A DNA stretch of 64,000 bases from Micromonospora parathelypteridis (GTDB taxonomy: Bacteria > Actinomycetota > Actinomycetes > Mycobacteriales > Micromonosporaceae): positions 2,790,001 through 2,854,000 of the forward strand of contig NZ_JACHDP010000001.1 in NCBI RefSeq assembly GCF_014201145.1, read 5' to 3'. Each line of letters opens with the position of its first letter. Within the stretch, counting starts at the first letter, position 1. The notes under the pieces are model-generated. The model was not told where the DNA came from. It did not search any database and saw only the letters and a list, made by a program, of their open reading frames with translations. Of the stretch, positions 20,085 to 28,797 are shown piece by piece. A program made the translations under genes and the position numbers.

Positions 20085-21113
20085 TCAGCGGATGGCGGTT
20101 CTGGTGAAGACGGCGAACTCGGCTACCGCCGTGACCGCGATGGCCAACACCAAGGGCCACGGCGAGCCGACCACCGCGTACACCAGCAGCAGCACCGGCG
20201 CGGCGGCCACGGCGTAGATCGCCAGCGCCATCGCCCGGTCCGAGTGCAGCATGGTGGGCAGGACGGTCCGGGTCAGCCCCGGCAGCCGGGCCGCGAGCTG
20301 CCAGACGACGATCCCGCCGGTGAGTGCGGCGAGCACCGCCAGGATGCGGGAGAAGCCGTCGTTCGCGGAGGCCGCGAACGCCACCAGCACCGCAGCCACC
20401 AGCGTCCAACCCGCGCCGTAGAGCACCAGGCGGTGCAGGCCGTCCGCGAGGGTCCGCGGCGAGTCGATTCGGCTCGGGGTGATCGTCACGGCCTCGGCAA
20501 CGTGCGCCAACGCCTCCGACCAGCGGCGCTGCTCCAGTCGCATGACACCGACATCGTGCCCGGCCTCGGCGATGCGCGGGTCGAGCCGCAACGCCTCCCG
20601 GTAGGCCCGCTCGGCGAGGTCGAACAGGTCCAGGCGGGCAGCGACCAGGCTCAGCACCAGGTGCGCCTGCGGCTCCTCCGGGGCCAGTTCGACCCCACGC
20701 CAGGCCGCGTTCAGCGCCGGCTGGCCGTTGCGGGCGCCGGCCAGGATCGCCGCCGCGCTCCGCTGGGCGTACGCGTCGGCCGGGCCGAGGGCGAGGATCC
20801 GGTCGGCGGTGGCGGCCGACTCGGAGTAGCGCTCCAGATCCGTCAACGCCATGCCCCTGGCGACCAGCGGCGGGAAAGTCTCCGGCGCGGCCGCCACGGC
20901 CGCGTCCGCAGCGGTGAGCGCATCGGCCGGGCGGCCGGCGGCCAGGTGCACCCGGGCCAGCATGGTGAGGGCGTCCACGTCATCCGGCTGCAGGGCCAGC
21001 CCGTAGGTCAGCTCCCCGGCCGCCTCGTCGTGGCGGCCGAGCTCGGCCAGGAGTTGGGCCCGCTGGACGTAGCCGTCGGCGGCGGACCGGTCAGGAGCGG
21101 GGTCGCTGGACAT
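20085..21113 (-). CDS. TPR-repeat protein with C-terminal membrane helices
   Basis: Protein of 342 residues. Residues 10-215 contain about six TPR-type repeats (ADGYVQRAQLLAELGRHDEAAGEL, VDALTMLARVHLAAGRPADAL, AGHDVGVMRLEQRRWSEAL). The C-terminal part has about four transmembrane helices (YGAGWTLVAAVLVAFAAS, ILAVLAALTGGIVVWQLA, AIYAVAAAPVLLLVYAVV, PLVLAIAVTAVAEFAVF), so the TPR domain is probably cytoplasmic and tethered. Such proteins are interaction scaffolds; the partner is unknown. It starts 10 bp after the ispF stop on the same strand and is likely at the end of the carD-ispD-ispF unit. Confidence 0.8.
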   Translation of the reverse strand: MSSDPAPDRSAADGYVQRAQLLAELGRHDEAAGELTYGLALQPDDVDALTMLARVHLAAGRPADALTAADAAVAAAPETFPPLVARGMALTDLERYSESAATADRILALGPADAYAQRSAAAILAGARNGQPALNAAWRGVELAPEEPQAHLVLSLVAARLDLFDLAERAYREALRLDPRIAEAGHDVGVMRLEQRRWSEALAHVAEAVTITPSRIDSPRTLADGLHRLVLYGAGWTLVAAVLVAFAASANDGFSRILAVLAALTGGIVVWQLAARLPGLTRTVLPTMLHSDRAMALAIYAVAAAPVLLLVYAVVGSPWPLVLAIAVTAVAEFAVFTRTAIR

Positions 21114-21123
21114 CGCGGCGAGC

Positions 21124-21606
21124 TTAGGCGGCCGGCGCGTCGTACACCAGGGCCACCGCGACGCCCGCCAGCCCTTCCTCGCGGCCGGTGAAGCCCAGCC
21201 CGTCGGTGGTCGCGGCGGAGACGGTGACCGGGGCGCCGACGGCGGCGGACAGCACCTGCTGGGCCTCCGCCCGGCGGCGGCCGATCTTGGGTCGGTTGCC
21301 GACGACCTGCACGGACACGTTGCCGATCTCCAGGCCGGCAGCCCGCACCCGGCGGGCCGTCTCGGTCAGCAGGGCCACCCCGGACGCGCCGGCCCACTCC
21401 GGCTCGCCCACCCCGAAGGCGGAGCCGAGATCACCGAGGCCGGCGGCGGAGAGCAGCGCGTTGCAGGCGGCGTGCGCGGCCACATCAGCGTCCGAGTGCC
21501 CGGCGAGGCCGTCCTGGTCGGGCCAGAACAGTCCCGCAACCCAGCACGGACGGCCGGGCTCGAACGCGTGCACGTCGGCGCCGATGGCCACCCGGGGAAC
21601 GATCAT
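21124..21606 (-). CDS. ispF: 2-C-methyl-D-erythritol 2,4-cyclodiphosphate synthase
   Basis: MEP-pathway enzyme that cyclises CDP-ME 2-phosphate to MEcPP, 160 residues. Metal-site residues Asp11 and His13 (GADVHAF) and the HSDADV segment (37-42) are present, as is the C-terminal [15 protein letters not shown] nucleotide-binding block. Homotrimeric, cytosolic. It is 16 bp downstream of ispD, as often in actinobacteria, where ispD and ispF follow carD. Confidence 0.97.
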   Translation of the reverse strand: MIVPRVAIGADVHAFEPGRPCWVAGLFWPDQDGLAGHSDADVAAHAACNALLSAAGLGDLGSAFGVGEPEWAGASGVALLTETARRVRAAGLEIGNVSVQVVGNRPKIGRRRAEAQQVLSAAVGAPVTVSAATTDGLGFTGREEGLAGVAVALVYDAPAA

Positions 21607-21622
21607 GATCAGAGGGTACGCG

Positions 21623-22318
21623 TCAACCGGAGGCGGCGAGCAGGTGCTCCGCCAGGGCCAGATCGAACGGTCGGGTGATTTTCAGGGCGTACTCCGAGCC
21701 CGGCACGCAGCTCACCGTGACGCCCTGCTTCTCGACAAGCCCGGCGTCGTCGGTGAGGGGGTCGCCGCCGACGGCGTGCGCGGCGTTGAGGACGGCCCGG
21801 CGGAAACCCTGCGGGGTCTGCACCGCGCGCAGGGCGGAACGGTCGACGGTGCCGAGCACGACCTCGCCGGCACCGACCTCCTTGATCGTGTCGACGACCG
21901 GCAGAACCGGGATCACCGCGTCACGCCCGTCGCGGACCGCCGCCGCGACGGATTCGACGAGTTCAGGAGGGGTGAGCGCGCGGGCGGCGTCATGCACCAG
22001 GACGATCGTCGGACCGGCGGGCACCGCAGCCAACGCGGCGGCCACCGACGCCTGCCGTTCCGCACCGCCTGCCACCACGATCACCGGCGCGATCGGGGCC
22101 AGCAGCTCGCGGACGGCATGCACCTCGGCGACCGGCGCGGCCACCACGATCGTGTGCACCGAAGGTGCGGCGGCCAACCGACGCACGGCATGCACCAGCA
22201 GCGGCTCGCCGGCGAGCAGGCGCAGCGCCTTGGGTCGGCCGGGGCCGAGCCGTACGCCAGCACCCGCCGCAGGCACGAGGACCGCAACGTCACCGCGCGG
22301 ATTGAGCTGCGCGGTCAC
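21623..22318 (-). CDS. ispD: 2-C-methyl-D-erythritol 4-phosphate cytidylyltransferase
   Basis: MEP-pathway enzyme forming CDP-methylerythritol, 231 residues. The nucleotidyltransferase signature is [20 protein letters not shown] (residues about 13-32), with [12 protein letters not shown] and the conserved [12 protein letters not shown] further on. Starts at GTG 22318, 56 bp after carD. Together with ispF it supplies isoprenoid precursors, also needed for the prenyl donor of the UbiA-type enzyme at 27818. Confidence 0.96.
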   Translation of the reverse strand: MTAQLNPRGDVAVLVPAAGAGVRLGPGRPKALRLLAGEPLLVHAVRRLAAAPSVHTIVVAAPVAEVHAVRELLAPIAPVIVVAGGAERQASVAAALAAVPAGPTIVLVHDAARALTPPELVESVAAAVRDGRDAVIPVLPVVDTIKEVGAGEVVLGTVDRSALRAVQTPQGFRRAVLNAAHAVGGDPLTDDAGLVEKQGVTVSCVPGSEYALKITRPFDLALAEHLLAASG

Positions 22319-22374
22319 GTCGCGGTCCTCGGTGGTTTCTCTGCTACGAATCGGGTACGACGATGCTGTGCGGA

Positions 22375-22860
22375 CTAGGCCTCGGTAAGGACCTTGTCGA
22401 GCAGCGTCTCCGCCTCGTCCTTGGTGCTCTTCTCAGCCAGCGCAACCTCGCCGACGAGAATGTCTCGGGCCTTGGCAAGCATTCGCTTCTCGCCTGCGGA
22501 GAGGCCCCGCTCCCGCTCCCGGCGCCACAGGTCACGCACGACCTCGGCGACCTTCAACGGGTTTCCGGAGGCCAGCTTTTCCAGGTTGGCCTTGTAACGC
22601 CGCGACCAGTTGGTCGGCTCCTCGGTGTGCGGAGCCCGCAGAACGTCGAAGACCTTACCGAGGCCCTCTTCGCCGACCACCTCGCGAACGCCCACGATCT
22701 CGGCGTTCTCGGCGGGCACCCGGACCGTCAGGTCACCCTGCGCGACCCTCAGGACGAGGTATTGCTTAGGCTCGCCCTTGATGACCCGAGTCTCGATTGC
22801 CTCGATGAGTGCGGCCCCGTGGTGGGGGTAAACAACGGTCTCGCCGACACTGAAAACCAT
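22375..22860 (-). CDS. carD: CarD-family RNA polymerase-binding transcription regulator
   Basis: Protein of 161 residues, the size of mycobacterial CarD. The N-terminal RNAP-interaction (TRCF-RID-like) domain is [23 protein letters not shown] ... [13 protein letters not shown], and the C-terminal DNA-binding helical domain includes [32 protein letters not shown] with the conserved Trp that stabilises the open promoter complex. It regulates rRNA and many housekeeping promoters by stabilising open complexes. First gene of the carD-ispD-ispF unit. A promoter-like pair lies 28-56 bp upstream. Confidence 0.97.
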   Translation of the reverse strand: MVFSVGETVVYPHHGAALIEAIETRVIKGEPKQYLVLRVAQGDLTVRVPAENAEIVGVREVVGEEGLGKVFDVLRAPHTEEPTNWSRRYKANLEKLASGNPLKVAEVVRDLWRRERERGLSAGEKRMLAKARDILVGEVALAEKSTKDEAETLLDKVLTEA

Positions 22861-23187
22861 AGGTTCGAAACCCCTTTCGCTGTGTCTAGGGTAACACGGT
22901 CAGGCAGCGATGTCTCACCGATGTCCTGACCGTTGGCGCAGCTCAGGGGCCCTGTGAGAGGTCTTGCTTCGGCTTGACAGGCGGTCAAACCAATGGTTCG
23001 AACACGCTCTGTAACGTGCAGATGACTGCCCGGCACGAGTGAACAGAACGTCGAGATCAAGGGCTATGCGCTCCTCCTATGGTATCCCGGCCGGCGGGAC
23101 TGCGCCCAGGTGTAGCGGGAGGTGCCCCTGGTGCGGGACCCTGGAGACCGAGCCGCACTCCGCTCTCGAGACCCTTCAGGAGGTCCG
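22861..23187. other. Divergent intergenic region between carD and the thioredoxin-like gene
   Basis: 327 bp without a gene. It holds the carD promoter candidate (22888-22916), a short inverted repeat TTGAC-N5-GTCAA (22974-22988), and at the right end AGGAGG (23179-23184), the ribosome-binding site of the plus-strand gene. I see no small ORF with a convincing start here. Confidence 0.6.
22888..22916 (-). promoter_or_regulatory. Candidate sigma-A-like promoter of carD
   Basis: Read on the minus strand: GAGACA (22916-22911), 17-bp spacer, TACCCT (22893-22888), matching the last four bases of TTGACA and the TAnnnT form of actinobacterial -10 boxes. The predicted start would lie about 20 bp upstream of the carD ATG. 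Confidence 0.4.
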
Positions 23188-23874
23188 ATGGGCAAGCCGG
23201 ATGCAGAGGGCCACGGGCCAGCCGACGGCCTGCCCGGCCTGCCGCCCGAATGGGGCCGGGTGGTGGTCCCCGACGACGCCTCCGCGCTTGCCGCCGAGGC
23301 CGCCCAGATCCGCCGCGAGCTGCGCCGGGCCGCCGGAGGTGGCCCCCGGGCCCTGAGCCTGCCGCTGCTCGTCCTGCTGGTGGCGGTCCTCACCACGCTG
23401 ACCGGCCTGCTCGTGGTCACCTGGCCGCGAGCCAACCGTGGCAACGACCGACCGACCCCGGCCCCCTACTCTCCGCCCGCGACCCTCACCGGACGGGCAC
23501 TGCCCGCACTGGACCTGGTCGACGAGAGCGAGGCGCCGGTGCCGCTGCGTGGCCTGCTGCCCGCCGTGATCATCCTGGTGGACGGCTGCCCCTGCCCGGA
23601 GCGGGTCGCCGACGCCCTGGCGGCCGCGCCCGCCGGCGTCTCCGTGGTCACCGTCGCCGGCGGCCGGACGGTCCCGCCCCCGCCGAGCAACCAGCGGCAG
23701 GTCCGGGCGCTGGCCGACCCCGCCGGCGGGCTGCGCTCGTTCCTGGGCCAACCAGTCCGCCCAGGCGCCCTGACCGCGCTGCTGGTCGACCGCGGCGGAA
23801 TGGTCACCCGGGTGCTGCCCGACCTGGGGCCAGTCGACACGTACCGGCAGGACCTGACCGCTCTCACCGGCTGA
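23188..23874 (+). CDS. Membrane-anchored thioredoxin-like-fold protein with a CPC motif
   Basis: Protein of 228 residues. A cytoplasmic N-terminal helix (AAEAAQIRRELRRAAGG) precedes one transmembrane segment (about 57-79, LSLPLLVLLVAVLTTLTGLL). An extracytoplasmic domain starts like a thioredoxin/AhpC fold: LTGRALPALDL ... GLLPAVIILVDGCPCPERVADAL. CPC at 134-136 occupies the position of a thioredoxin CxxC but with one intervening residue. AGGAGG at 23179-23184 fixes the ATG at 23188. Possibly a redox or thiol-disulfide protein; this is an inference, as the usual CxxC is absent. Confidence 0.75.
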   Translation: MGKPDAEGHGPADGLPGLPPEWGRVVVPDDASALAAEAAQIRRELRRAAGGGPRALSLPLLVLLVAVLTTLTGLLVVTWPRANRGNDRPTPAPYSPPATLTGRALPALDLVDESEAPVPLRGLLPAVIILVDGCPCPERVADALAAAPAGVSVVTVAGGRTVPPPPSNQRQVRALADPAGGLRSFLGQPVRPGALTALLVDRGGMVTRVLPDLGPVDTYRQDLTALTG

Positions 23875-23890
23875 CCTGACGAGGCCGGCG

Positions 23891-23970
23891 GCAGATCAAC
23901 TCCGCGTCGGCGATGTAGCGGTTTCCCGGCACGTGGATGCAGCCACGTCGGCGACATGGAGTTGCTCTTG
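23891..23970. repeat. Family B palindromic element, copy B1
   Basis: Imperfect palindrome: the left arm around 23891-23916 (CAACTCC-GC-GTCGGCGATGT) pairs with the right arm 23946-23970 (ACGTCGGCGACATGGAGTTG) with a few mismatches and G-U pairs; the loop contains TTTCCCGGCACGTGGATGC. It fills the gap between two convergent genes. A related element lies at 35423-35497. Confidence 0.75.
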
Positions 23971-24018
23971 CACCTGACGGTCCGCGGGTAAGGGACGGCC
24001 GGGACGCACGGCAAAGAC

Positions 24019-24624
24019 TCAGGGCACCGCGACGAGTTGCGCCTCGGCGTCGATGGGCTGGTCGCCCACAGCCGACAGGGTCACCCGGATCGGCCCGCCA
24101 GCGGGCAGCACCTCGGCGGCGGCCATCGTGCCGTCACAATCGATGTGCGACGGCCCGGCGATTTCGGCCCCGGTGCTCGTCACCATCAGCGTGCCGGGCC
24201 GGGTGCAGCGGTATTGGAGCAGGTAGCGGGCACCGTCGTCGGTCGATTGTCTGGTCACGTCCTGACCAGGGACGATCTCCCCCTGCTGCCGCCAGATCGT
24301 CTCTTCGAGGTCGGGCAGGTCGCCCGGAGCGTCGCCAGTGCCGAGGGTCAGACTCGTCGGGCGACGTTCGAACTCGATGACCTCGCCCGTCTCGGGGTTC
24401 ACCCGCAACGTCACCGACGCATCGGGCCCCGACGACGCCAGGACACGTTCCAGCGCGCTGCTGACGGTCGGCTCGACGATCGGTGTGGCCGCTGGTGGAC
24501 GCGCCGAACTGGCCGCCGGGGTGGGAGCCGCGGCCCGCCACCACCAGCCGCCGACCGCCAGGGCGCCCACGGCAACCCCGACCAGCACCGCCGATCGCAG
24601 CCGATCGTCTGCCGTTGGATCCAT
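24019..24624 (-). CDS. Membrane-anchored protein of unknown function
   Basis: Protein of 201 residues with a short cytoplasmic N-terminus, one transmembrane helix (about 10-30, SAVLVGVAVGALAVGGWWW), a Pro/Ala linker and an extracytoplasmic domain (about 55-201) with two cysteines (QYRCTRPG, HIDCDG) that could form a disulfide. No family recognised. It starts 24 bp after the type III PKS stop on the same strand, so it may be co-transcribed with that cluster, although its composition gives no hint of a biosynthetic role. Confidence 0.7.
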   Translation of the reverse strand: MDPTADDRLRSAVLVGVAVGALAVGGWWWRAAAPTPAASSARPPAATPIVEPTVSSALERVLASSGPDASVTLRVNPETGEVIEFERRPTSLTLGTGDAPGDLPDLEETIWRQQGEIVPGQDVTRQSTDDGARYLLQYRCTRPGTLMVTSTGAEIAGPSHIDCDGTMAAAEVLPAGGPIRVTLSAVGDQPIDAEAQLVAVP

Positions 24625-24648
24625 GCGGCGAGCGTACCGGCCGGATGT

Positions 24649-25707
24649 TCAGTCCTGTCGATCGAGCAGAGCGGCGTAGAGGGTGAGACCGGGGCCGAAC
24701 GCCAGCATGACGACGCGTCGGGCCGCCGGTGTCGAACGGCCCAGCCGGTCCAGGATCAGCAGCACGGTCGGCGACGAGCAGTTGCCATGCTCGTCGAGCG
24801 TCGCCCGGGACGCCGCCAACCCCTCCGGGGGAAGAGCCAACTCCCGCTCCACCACGTTGAGGATCCGCGGCCCGCCCGGATGCACCGCCCAGCCGTCCAC
24901 GTCGGAGCTGGCGACCCCGTGCCGGGCCAGCAGGTCGTCGACCAGCCCGTGGACATGCCTCGAGAGCACCTGCGGCACCTTCGGTGACAAACCCATCCGG
25001 AAGCCCGCGTCGGTGACGTCCCAGGTCATGTGGTCGGCCGTCGAGGTGTCGGTGACGGCGGTGACCTCGCGTAACGCGTACCCCCGGCCCCCCGGCACGA
25101 CCACGGCGGCGACCGCGGCGTCCGAGAAGAGCGCGTGGGAGACGATCTGCTGGGTGTCCACCCGAGAGCTGGACGGTTGGATGTGCAGGCTGGTCAGCTC
25201 CGCACAGAGCAGCAACGCCGGTCGCCCCCGCGCGGTGACGAAGTCACTCGCCGCACCGAGCCCCGGCAGCGCCGCGTAGCAGCCCATGTGACCGATGAAC
25301 ATCCGCTGGGTGTCCGCAGCCATGCCGAGGTCCCGGGCGAGCAGGATGTCCAGCCCGGGAGTGGCGTACCCGGTGCAGGAGCAGACGATGAACAGCCCGA
25401 TGTCGCCGGCGTCCAGCCCGGCGGCGGTCAACGCACGACCCACCGCTTCCTTGCCCAGCGGCAGAGCCTCCACCTGGTAGCGGCGCATCCGGCGCTCGGT
25501 CGGCCAGTCCGAGACGTCCTCCAGCAGGGGGTTGACCGCGGCCTGCCGTCGGGTCACCCCCGAGTTCGCGAAGATCCGCTGGGCCAACGACCGGGTGGTG
25601 CCGGAGAAGTGCCGAGAGAAGAAGCCCTCCCACAACTCGTCCTGCAGAGCGGACGGCGGCTGTGCAGTCCCGAGCCCTGCGATCACTGGTACGGACACGA
25701 TGCCCAC
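24649..25707 (-). CDS. Type III polyketide synthase
   Basis: Chalcone-synthase-like homodimeric PKS, 352 residues. The catalytic triad is Cys143 (IGHMGCYAALPGL), His276 (WAVHPGGPRIL) and Asn309 (DEHGNCSSPT), all intact. It would extend an acyl-CoA starter with malonyl-CoA units and cyclise to a resorcinol, quinol or pyrone. The neighbours (flavoprotein, SAM methyltransferase, UbiA prenyltransferase) recall the Actinoplanes cluster for alkyl-O-dihydrogeranyl-methoxyhydroquinones, so a long-chain alkylresorcinol precursor is likely. Starter specificity cannot be read from sequence. GTG start; 85 bp after the flavoprotein gene. Confidence 0.95.
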   Translation of the reverse strand: MGIVSVPVIAGLGTAQPPSALQDELWEGFFSRHFSGTTRSLAQRIFANSGVTRRQAAVNPLLEDVSDWPTERRMRRYQVEALPLGKEAVGRALTAAGLDAGDIGLFIVCSCTGYATPGLDILLARDLGMAADTQRMFIGHMGCYAALPGLGAASDFVTARGRPALLLCAELTSLHIQPSSSRVDTQQIVSHALFSDAAVAAVVVPGGRGYALREVTAVTDTSTADHMTWDVTDAGFRMGLSPKVPQVLSRHVHGLVDDLLARHGVASSDVDGWAVHPGGPRILNVVERELALPPEGLAASRATLDEHGNCSSPTVLLILDRLGRSTPAARRVVMLAFGPGLTLYAALLDRQD

Positions 25708-25792
25708 CTCTCGTCAGACGCTGTCCTCCCCCTGGCCGACCCACCGGCCACCTCGGCCGGCGTAACTCCCGTGCGAGTCCCGCACGGCCCGC

Positions 25793-26959
25793 TCACCAAC
25801 GTGGTGCCGATGCGTCGCGATCCGGGTCGCCGCCCAGCGCGGCAATGCCGAGCCAGTCGGCGCAGACATCCGACGTGGCCGGGTGCAACGAGCCGCAGCG
25901 GGCGTCCCGGTAGAGCCGCTCCAACGGATGACCACGGCGGGTCGCCGAGGTGCCGGCCGCCTCCAGCACCGACGCGGCCACCTCGGCCGCCGTGGTGCCG
26001 GCGAGCAGCTTCGCCCGCCACACCCAGCGGTTGGTCTCCGCGTCGCCCGGTGCCTCGTCCACTCGACGGGCCGCCTCGGCGACCACCAGCTGCGCGGCGG
26101 CCGTCGCCGCGTCCGCCCGACCCAGCCGGGCACGCACCGCCGGCAGACCTGCCAGCTTGCGCTGATTGAGGTGCTCGGCCGCCGCGTCGATCGCAGCCCG
26201 GGCGACCCCCACGTAGACAGCCGCGTAACTCGCCACCAGCCAGTGCGGCATCAACTGGGCCACCACCAACGCGAGACCCTCGACCCCGCCGAGCAGCCGA
26301 CCGGCGGGCACCGTGACGTCCAGGTGCAGGTCGTGTGAGGAGGTGGCCCGCATACCGAGCGAGTCCCACGTCGGCTCCACGGTCAGGCCGTCGCCCGCCG
26401 GCACCAGGAACTGCGAGACCACCGACTGGTCGGCCGCGCTGCGCGCCGCCACCAGGTAGCCGTCGGCGTGCCCGGCACCGGAACAGAAGGTCTTGCTGCC
26501 CTTGAGATGCCAGCCCTCGTCGGTCGCCTCGTAGACCGTGCTCAACTGGGACAGCCGGGCACCGGCACCACGCTCGCTCATCGCGACCGCGTACCACGAA
26601 CCCTGCGCGGCGGCGGTGAGCAGGCGGTCCCGGGCGGCCAGCGCCTCCTCCGGTACGCCCAGCGCCTCGGCCAGCTCCTCGGTGACCGCACCCAGCGCGC
26701 CCGTCACCGAGGCGTGCATGTTGAACACCAGGGCGGTCGCGCCATTGCCCCGGGCAAGTTCGGTGGCCACTGCGGTGTATTCGGCGAAGGAGGCTTCCAG
26801 GCCCCCCAGCGCGCGGGGCACCATCAACCCGAACAGACCGGCCTCCCGCAGGTCACGGAAGTCGTCCACCGGAAAGGAACCGTCCCGGTCGTGCTCTGCC
26901 GCCCGCGCGGCGAAACGCGGCGCCAACCGGCGGGCCGCCTCAAGCGCGTGCACCGTCAT
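25793..26959 (-). CDS. Acyl-CoA-dehydrogenase-fold flavoprotein, probable monooxygenase
   Basis: Flavoprotein of 388 residues with the acyl-CoA dehydrogenase fold: N-terminal helices (FRDLREAGLFGLMVPRALGG), middle beta domain (YAVAMSERGAGARLSQLSTVYEATDEGWHLKGSKTFCSGA split across strands) and a C-terminal helical domain. The YEG-type catalytic glutamate of true dehydrogenases is not seen; instead the end reads RDARCGSLHPATSDVCADWLG, as in the HpaB/HsaA-like monooxygenases of this fold. In this cluster it is therefore likely to hydroxylate the alkylresorcinol ring. GGAGGAGG lies upstream of the ATG at 26959. The flavin reductase partner is not in the window. Confidence 0.85.
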   Translation of the reverse strand: MTVHALEAARRLAPRFAARAAEHDRDGSFPVDDFRDLREAGLFGLMVPRALGGLEASFAEYTAVATELARGNGATALVFNMHASVTGALGAVTEELAEALGVPEEALAARDRLLTAAAQGSWYAVAMSERGAGARLSQLSTVYEATDEGWHLKGSKTFCSGAGHADGYLVAARSAADQSVVSQFLVPAGDGLTVEPTWDSLGMRATSSHDLHLDVTVPAGRLLGGVEGLALVVAQLMPHWLVASYAAVYVGVARAAIDAAAEHLNQRKLAGLPAVRARLGRADAATAAAQLVVAEAARRVDEAPGDAETNRWVWRAKLLAGTTAAEVAASVLEAAGTSATRRGHPLERLYRDARCGSLHPATSDVCADWLGIAALGGDPDRDASAPRW

Positions 26960-27000
26960 ATCGCCTCCTCCTCCAGTGCCGTACCCCGCCACGGGCCCGA

Positions 27001-27771
27001 CTATCCGCTTCGGACCCCCCGGCCCTGGTAGAGCACCGCCGTGGACCGGGTCGGCACGATGCGTGGCGCACGACCGGCCGAGGTCGCACCCGTGCGTGCC
27101 GCGCGGGCCCGCCGCAGCAGCCAGGCGACCAGGCCGCCGGCCTCCGGGCGGATGCCGCGCAGCCGTAGGTCGACGCCGTGCCGCGCGCATTCGGCCACCA
27201 ACGCCCGAGCGTCCACGAACAACCGTGGGTCGTGAATGCCCCGCGGCACCGTCGGCAGCCGTTCGGCGATCCGTACCGCGACGAGCCGGGCCAACGCCGT
27301 GTCGTTCAGGGTGTCCAGCACCAGCAGGCCACCCGGGCGCAACAGCCGGCACGCCTCGGCCACCACCCGCGGCCAGGCCGGCACATGCTCCAGCAACTCG
27401 CCCGCGGAAACCACGTCGGCGCACCCGTCCGGGAGCGGAACAGCGGTCGCGTCGCCCTGGATCACGCGCACGCCGTGTTCGGCTGCCTGGACCAGTGCCG
27501 AGCGGGTTACATCCACCCCGACGTGGCGGTAGCCCTTGCCGGCCAGGTGCGGCGCGAGCAGACCGGCGCCACAACCCAGATCGACAAGCAACGCGTCGGG
27601 GCGGGCGGCCGGCGGCACCAGCGCCGCGCGGGCCGCGGCCAGCCAGTGCAGCATCGCGAACGCGCCATCCGGCCGCCACCACTCACCGGCCAGGTCGTCG
27701 TACTGGCGCGGGTCGTTTCGCGGCAGCACCCGGGGGCCGGTGGACGCCGGGGCCGCAGCCACGTCTCGCAT
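27001..27771 (-). CDS. Class I SAM-dependent methyltransferase, UbiG-like
   Basis: Methyltransferase of 256 residues. It has SAM motif I (LLVDLGCGAGLLAPHLA), the acidic loop VGVDVTRSALVQAA, and post-motifs GDATAVPLPDG and EACRLLRPGGLLVLDTLN; N-terminal YDDLAGEWWRPDGAFAMLHWL closely follows UbiG-type O-methyltransferases. Probably O-methylates a hydroquinone hydroxyl made by the adjacent PKS and flavoprotein. The ATG at 27771 leaves 46 bp to the divergent UbiA gene; longer upstream open sequence lies inside that gene and is rejected. Confidence 0.92.
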   Translation of the reverse strand: MRDVAAAPASTGPRVLPRNDPRQYDDLAGEWWRPDGAFAMLHWLAAARAALVPPAARPDALLVDLGCGAGLLAPHLAGKGYRHVGVDVTRSALVQAAEHGVRVIQGDATAVPLPDGCADVVSAGELLEHVPAWPRVVAEACRLLRPGGLLVLDTLNDTALARLVAVRIAERLPTVPRGIHDPRLFVDARALVAECARHGVDLRLRGIRPEAGGLVAWLLRRARAARTGATSAGRAPRIVPTRSTAVLYQGRGVRSG

Positions 27772-27817
27772 GGCTCCGAGCGTGGCACGACTGCTCGGTA
27801 ACGACCAGACTTCCCTT

Positions 27818-28657
27818 ATGTCGTCGAGGGTGTTAGGGCTGGTCAGAGCGAGCCATCCAGAACCGGCCGCAGCGGTGACCACGGTGGCCGGTCTGCTGGC
27901 GTGGGGAGTGGGCCATCGGCCGTCGGGAATCGCCTCGGTGGTGCTCGCCGTGCTGGCCAGCCAGCTCGCCGTCGGCTGGACCAACGACGCGCTGGACGCC
28001 GAGCGGGACGCCACTGTGGGGCGTACCGACAAACCGGTCGCCGCCGGCGTGGTCGGTCGGCGCACCACGGCCTGGGCCGCGACGGCGGCCGCGGTGGCAT
28101 GTCCGCTGCTGGCGCTGACCACGAACCCGACGGCGGCGTTCTGGCTGACCGTCGCCCTGGTTTCCGCGCTGCTCTACGACTGGCCGTTGAAGGCCACCGC
28201 GCTCTCGGTGCTGCCGTACGCCGTCTCCTTCGGCGCGCTCCCCGCCTTCGTGGTGCTGGCGCTGCCCGGTCAACCGACCCCGCCGGTCTGGCTACTGGCG
28301 GCGGCGGCGTGCCTCGGTGCCGGCGCGCACTTCGCCAACGTGCTGCCCGACCTGGCCGACGACGCTCGGACCGGGGTGCGCGGCCTGCCACATCGGCTGG
28401 GTGCCGCCGGGAGCCGGGCAGCGGCGGCGGGACTGCTCCTCGCGGCGACCGCGGCCCTGGTCCTCGGGCCGCCCGGGCCGCCGTCGGCGATCGGGTTGGC
28501 GGCGGTCGGCACGGCCGCCGTGGTGCCGCCGCTGAGCTGGTACGCCGGCCGCTCGGCGGTCCGGGCCGGCCGGCGGCCGGTGGCGGCCTTCCGGGCGGTG
28601 ATGCTGGTGGCCCTGATCGACGTGGTCCTGCTGGTCGCGAGCGGTCGGGTGGTGTGA
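27818..28657 (+). CDS. UbiA-family prenyltransferase
   Basis: Integral-membrane aromatic prenyltransferase, 279 residues, with about eight to nine transmembrane helices. The first Asp-rich motif is NDALDAERD (56-64) and the second is DLADDARTG near residue 180, both needed for Mg-prenyl diphosphate. In the cluster it probably attaches a geranyl-type chain to the hydroquinone. Starts at ATG 27818, divergent from the methyltransferase; the 46-bp gap must hold both start regions. ispD and ispF nearby are housekeeping and not part of the cluster. Confidence 0.93.
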   Translation: MSSRVLGLVRASHPEPAAAVTTVAGLLAWGVGHRPSGIASVVLAVLASQLAVGWTNDALDAERDATVGRTDKPVAAGVVGRRTTAWAATAAAVACPLLALTTNPTAAFWLTVALVSALLYDWPLKATALSVLPYAVSFGALPAFVVLALPGQPTPPVWLLAAAACLGAGAHFANVLPDLADDARTGVRGLPHRLGAAGSRAAAAGLLLAATAALVLGPPGPPSAIGLAAVGTAAVVPPLSWYAGRSAVRAGRRPVAAFRAVMLVALIDVVLLVASGRVV

Positions 28658-28797
28658 ACGGCACCCGGGCAGGTGGCATTGCCGGGTCCGCGTGCGGGCC
28701 TCGATCAGCCCCAACTACCCTGGAGCGCGGTCTGCGCGGGTATGGCCACCGTGCCCGGCGTGCGGCCCGGGTGGGGATTGTGACGAGGAGGACCGAC

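Noticed and set aside
27001..28122. Longer start for the methyltransferase, covering the UbiA gene
   Set aside because: The added residues are antisense to a clear UbiA prenyltransferase; the ATG at 27771 matches the family.
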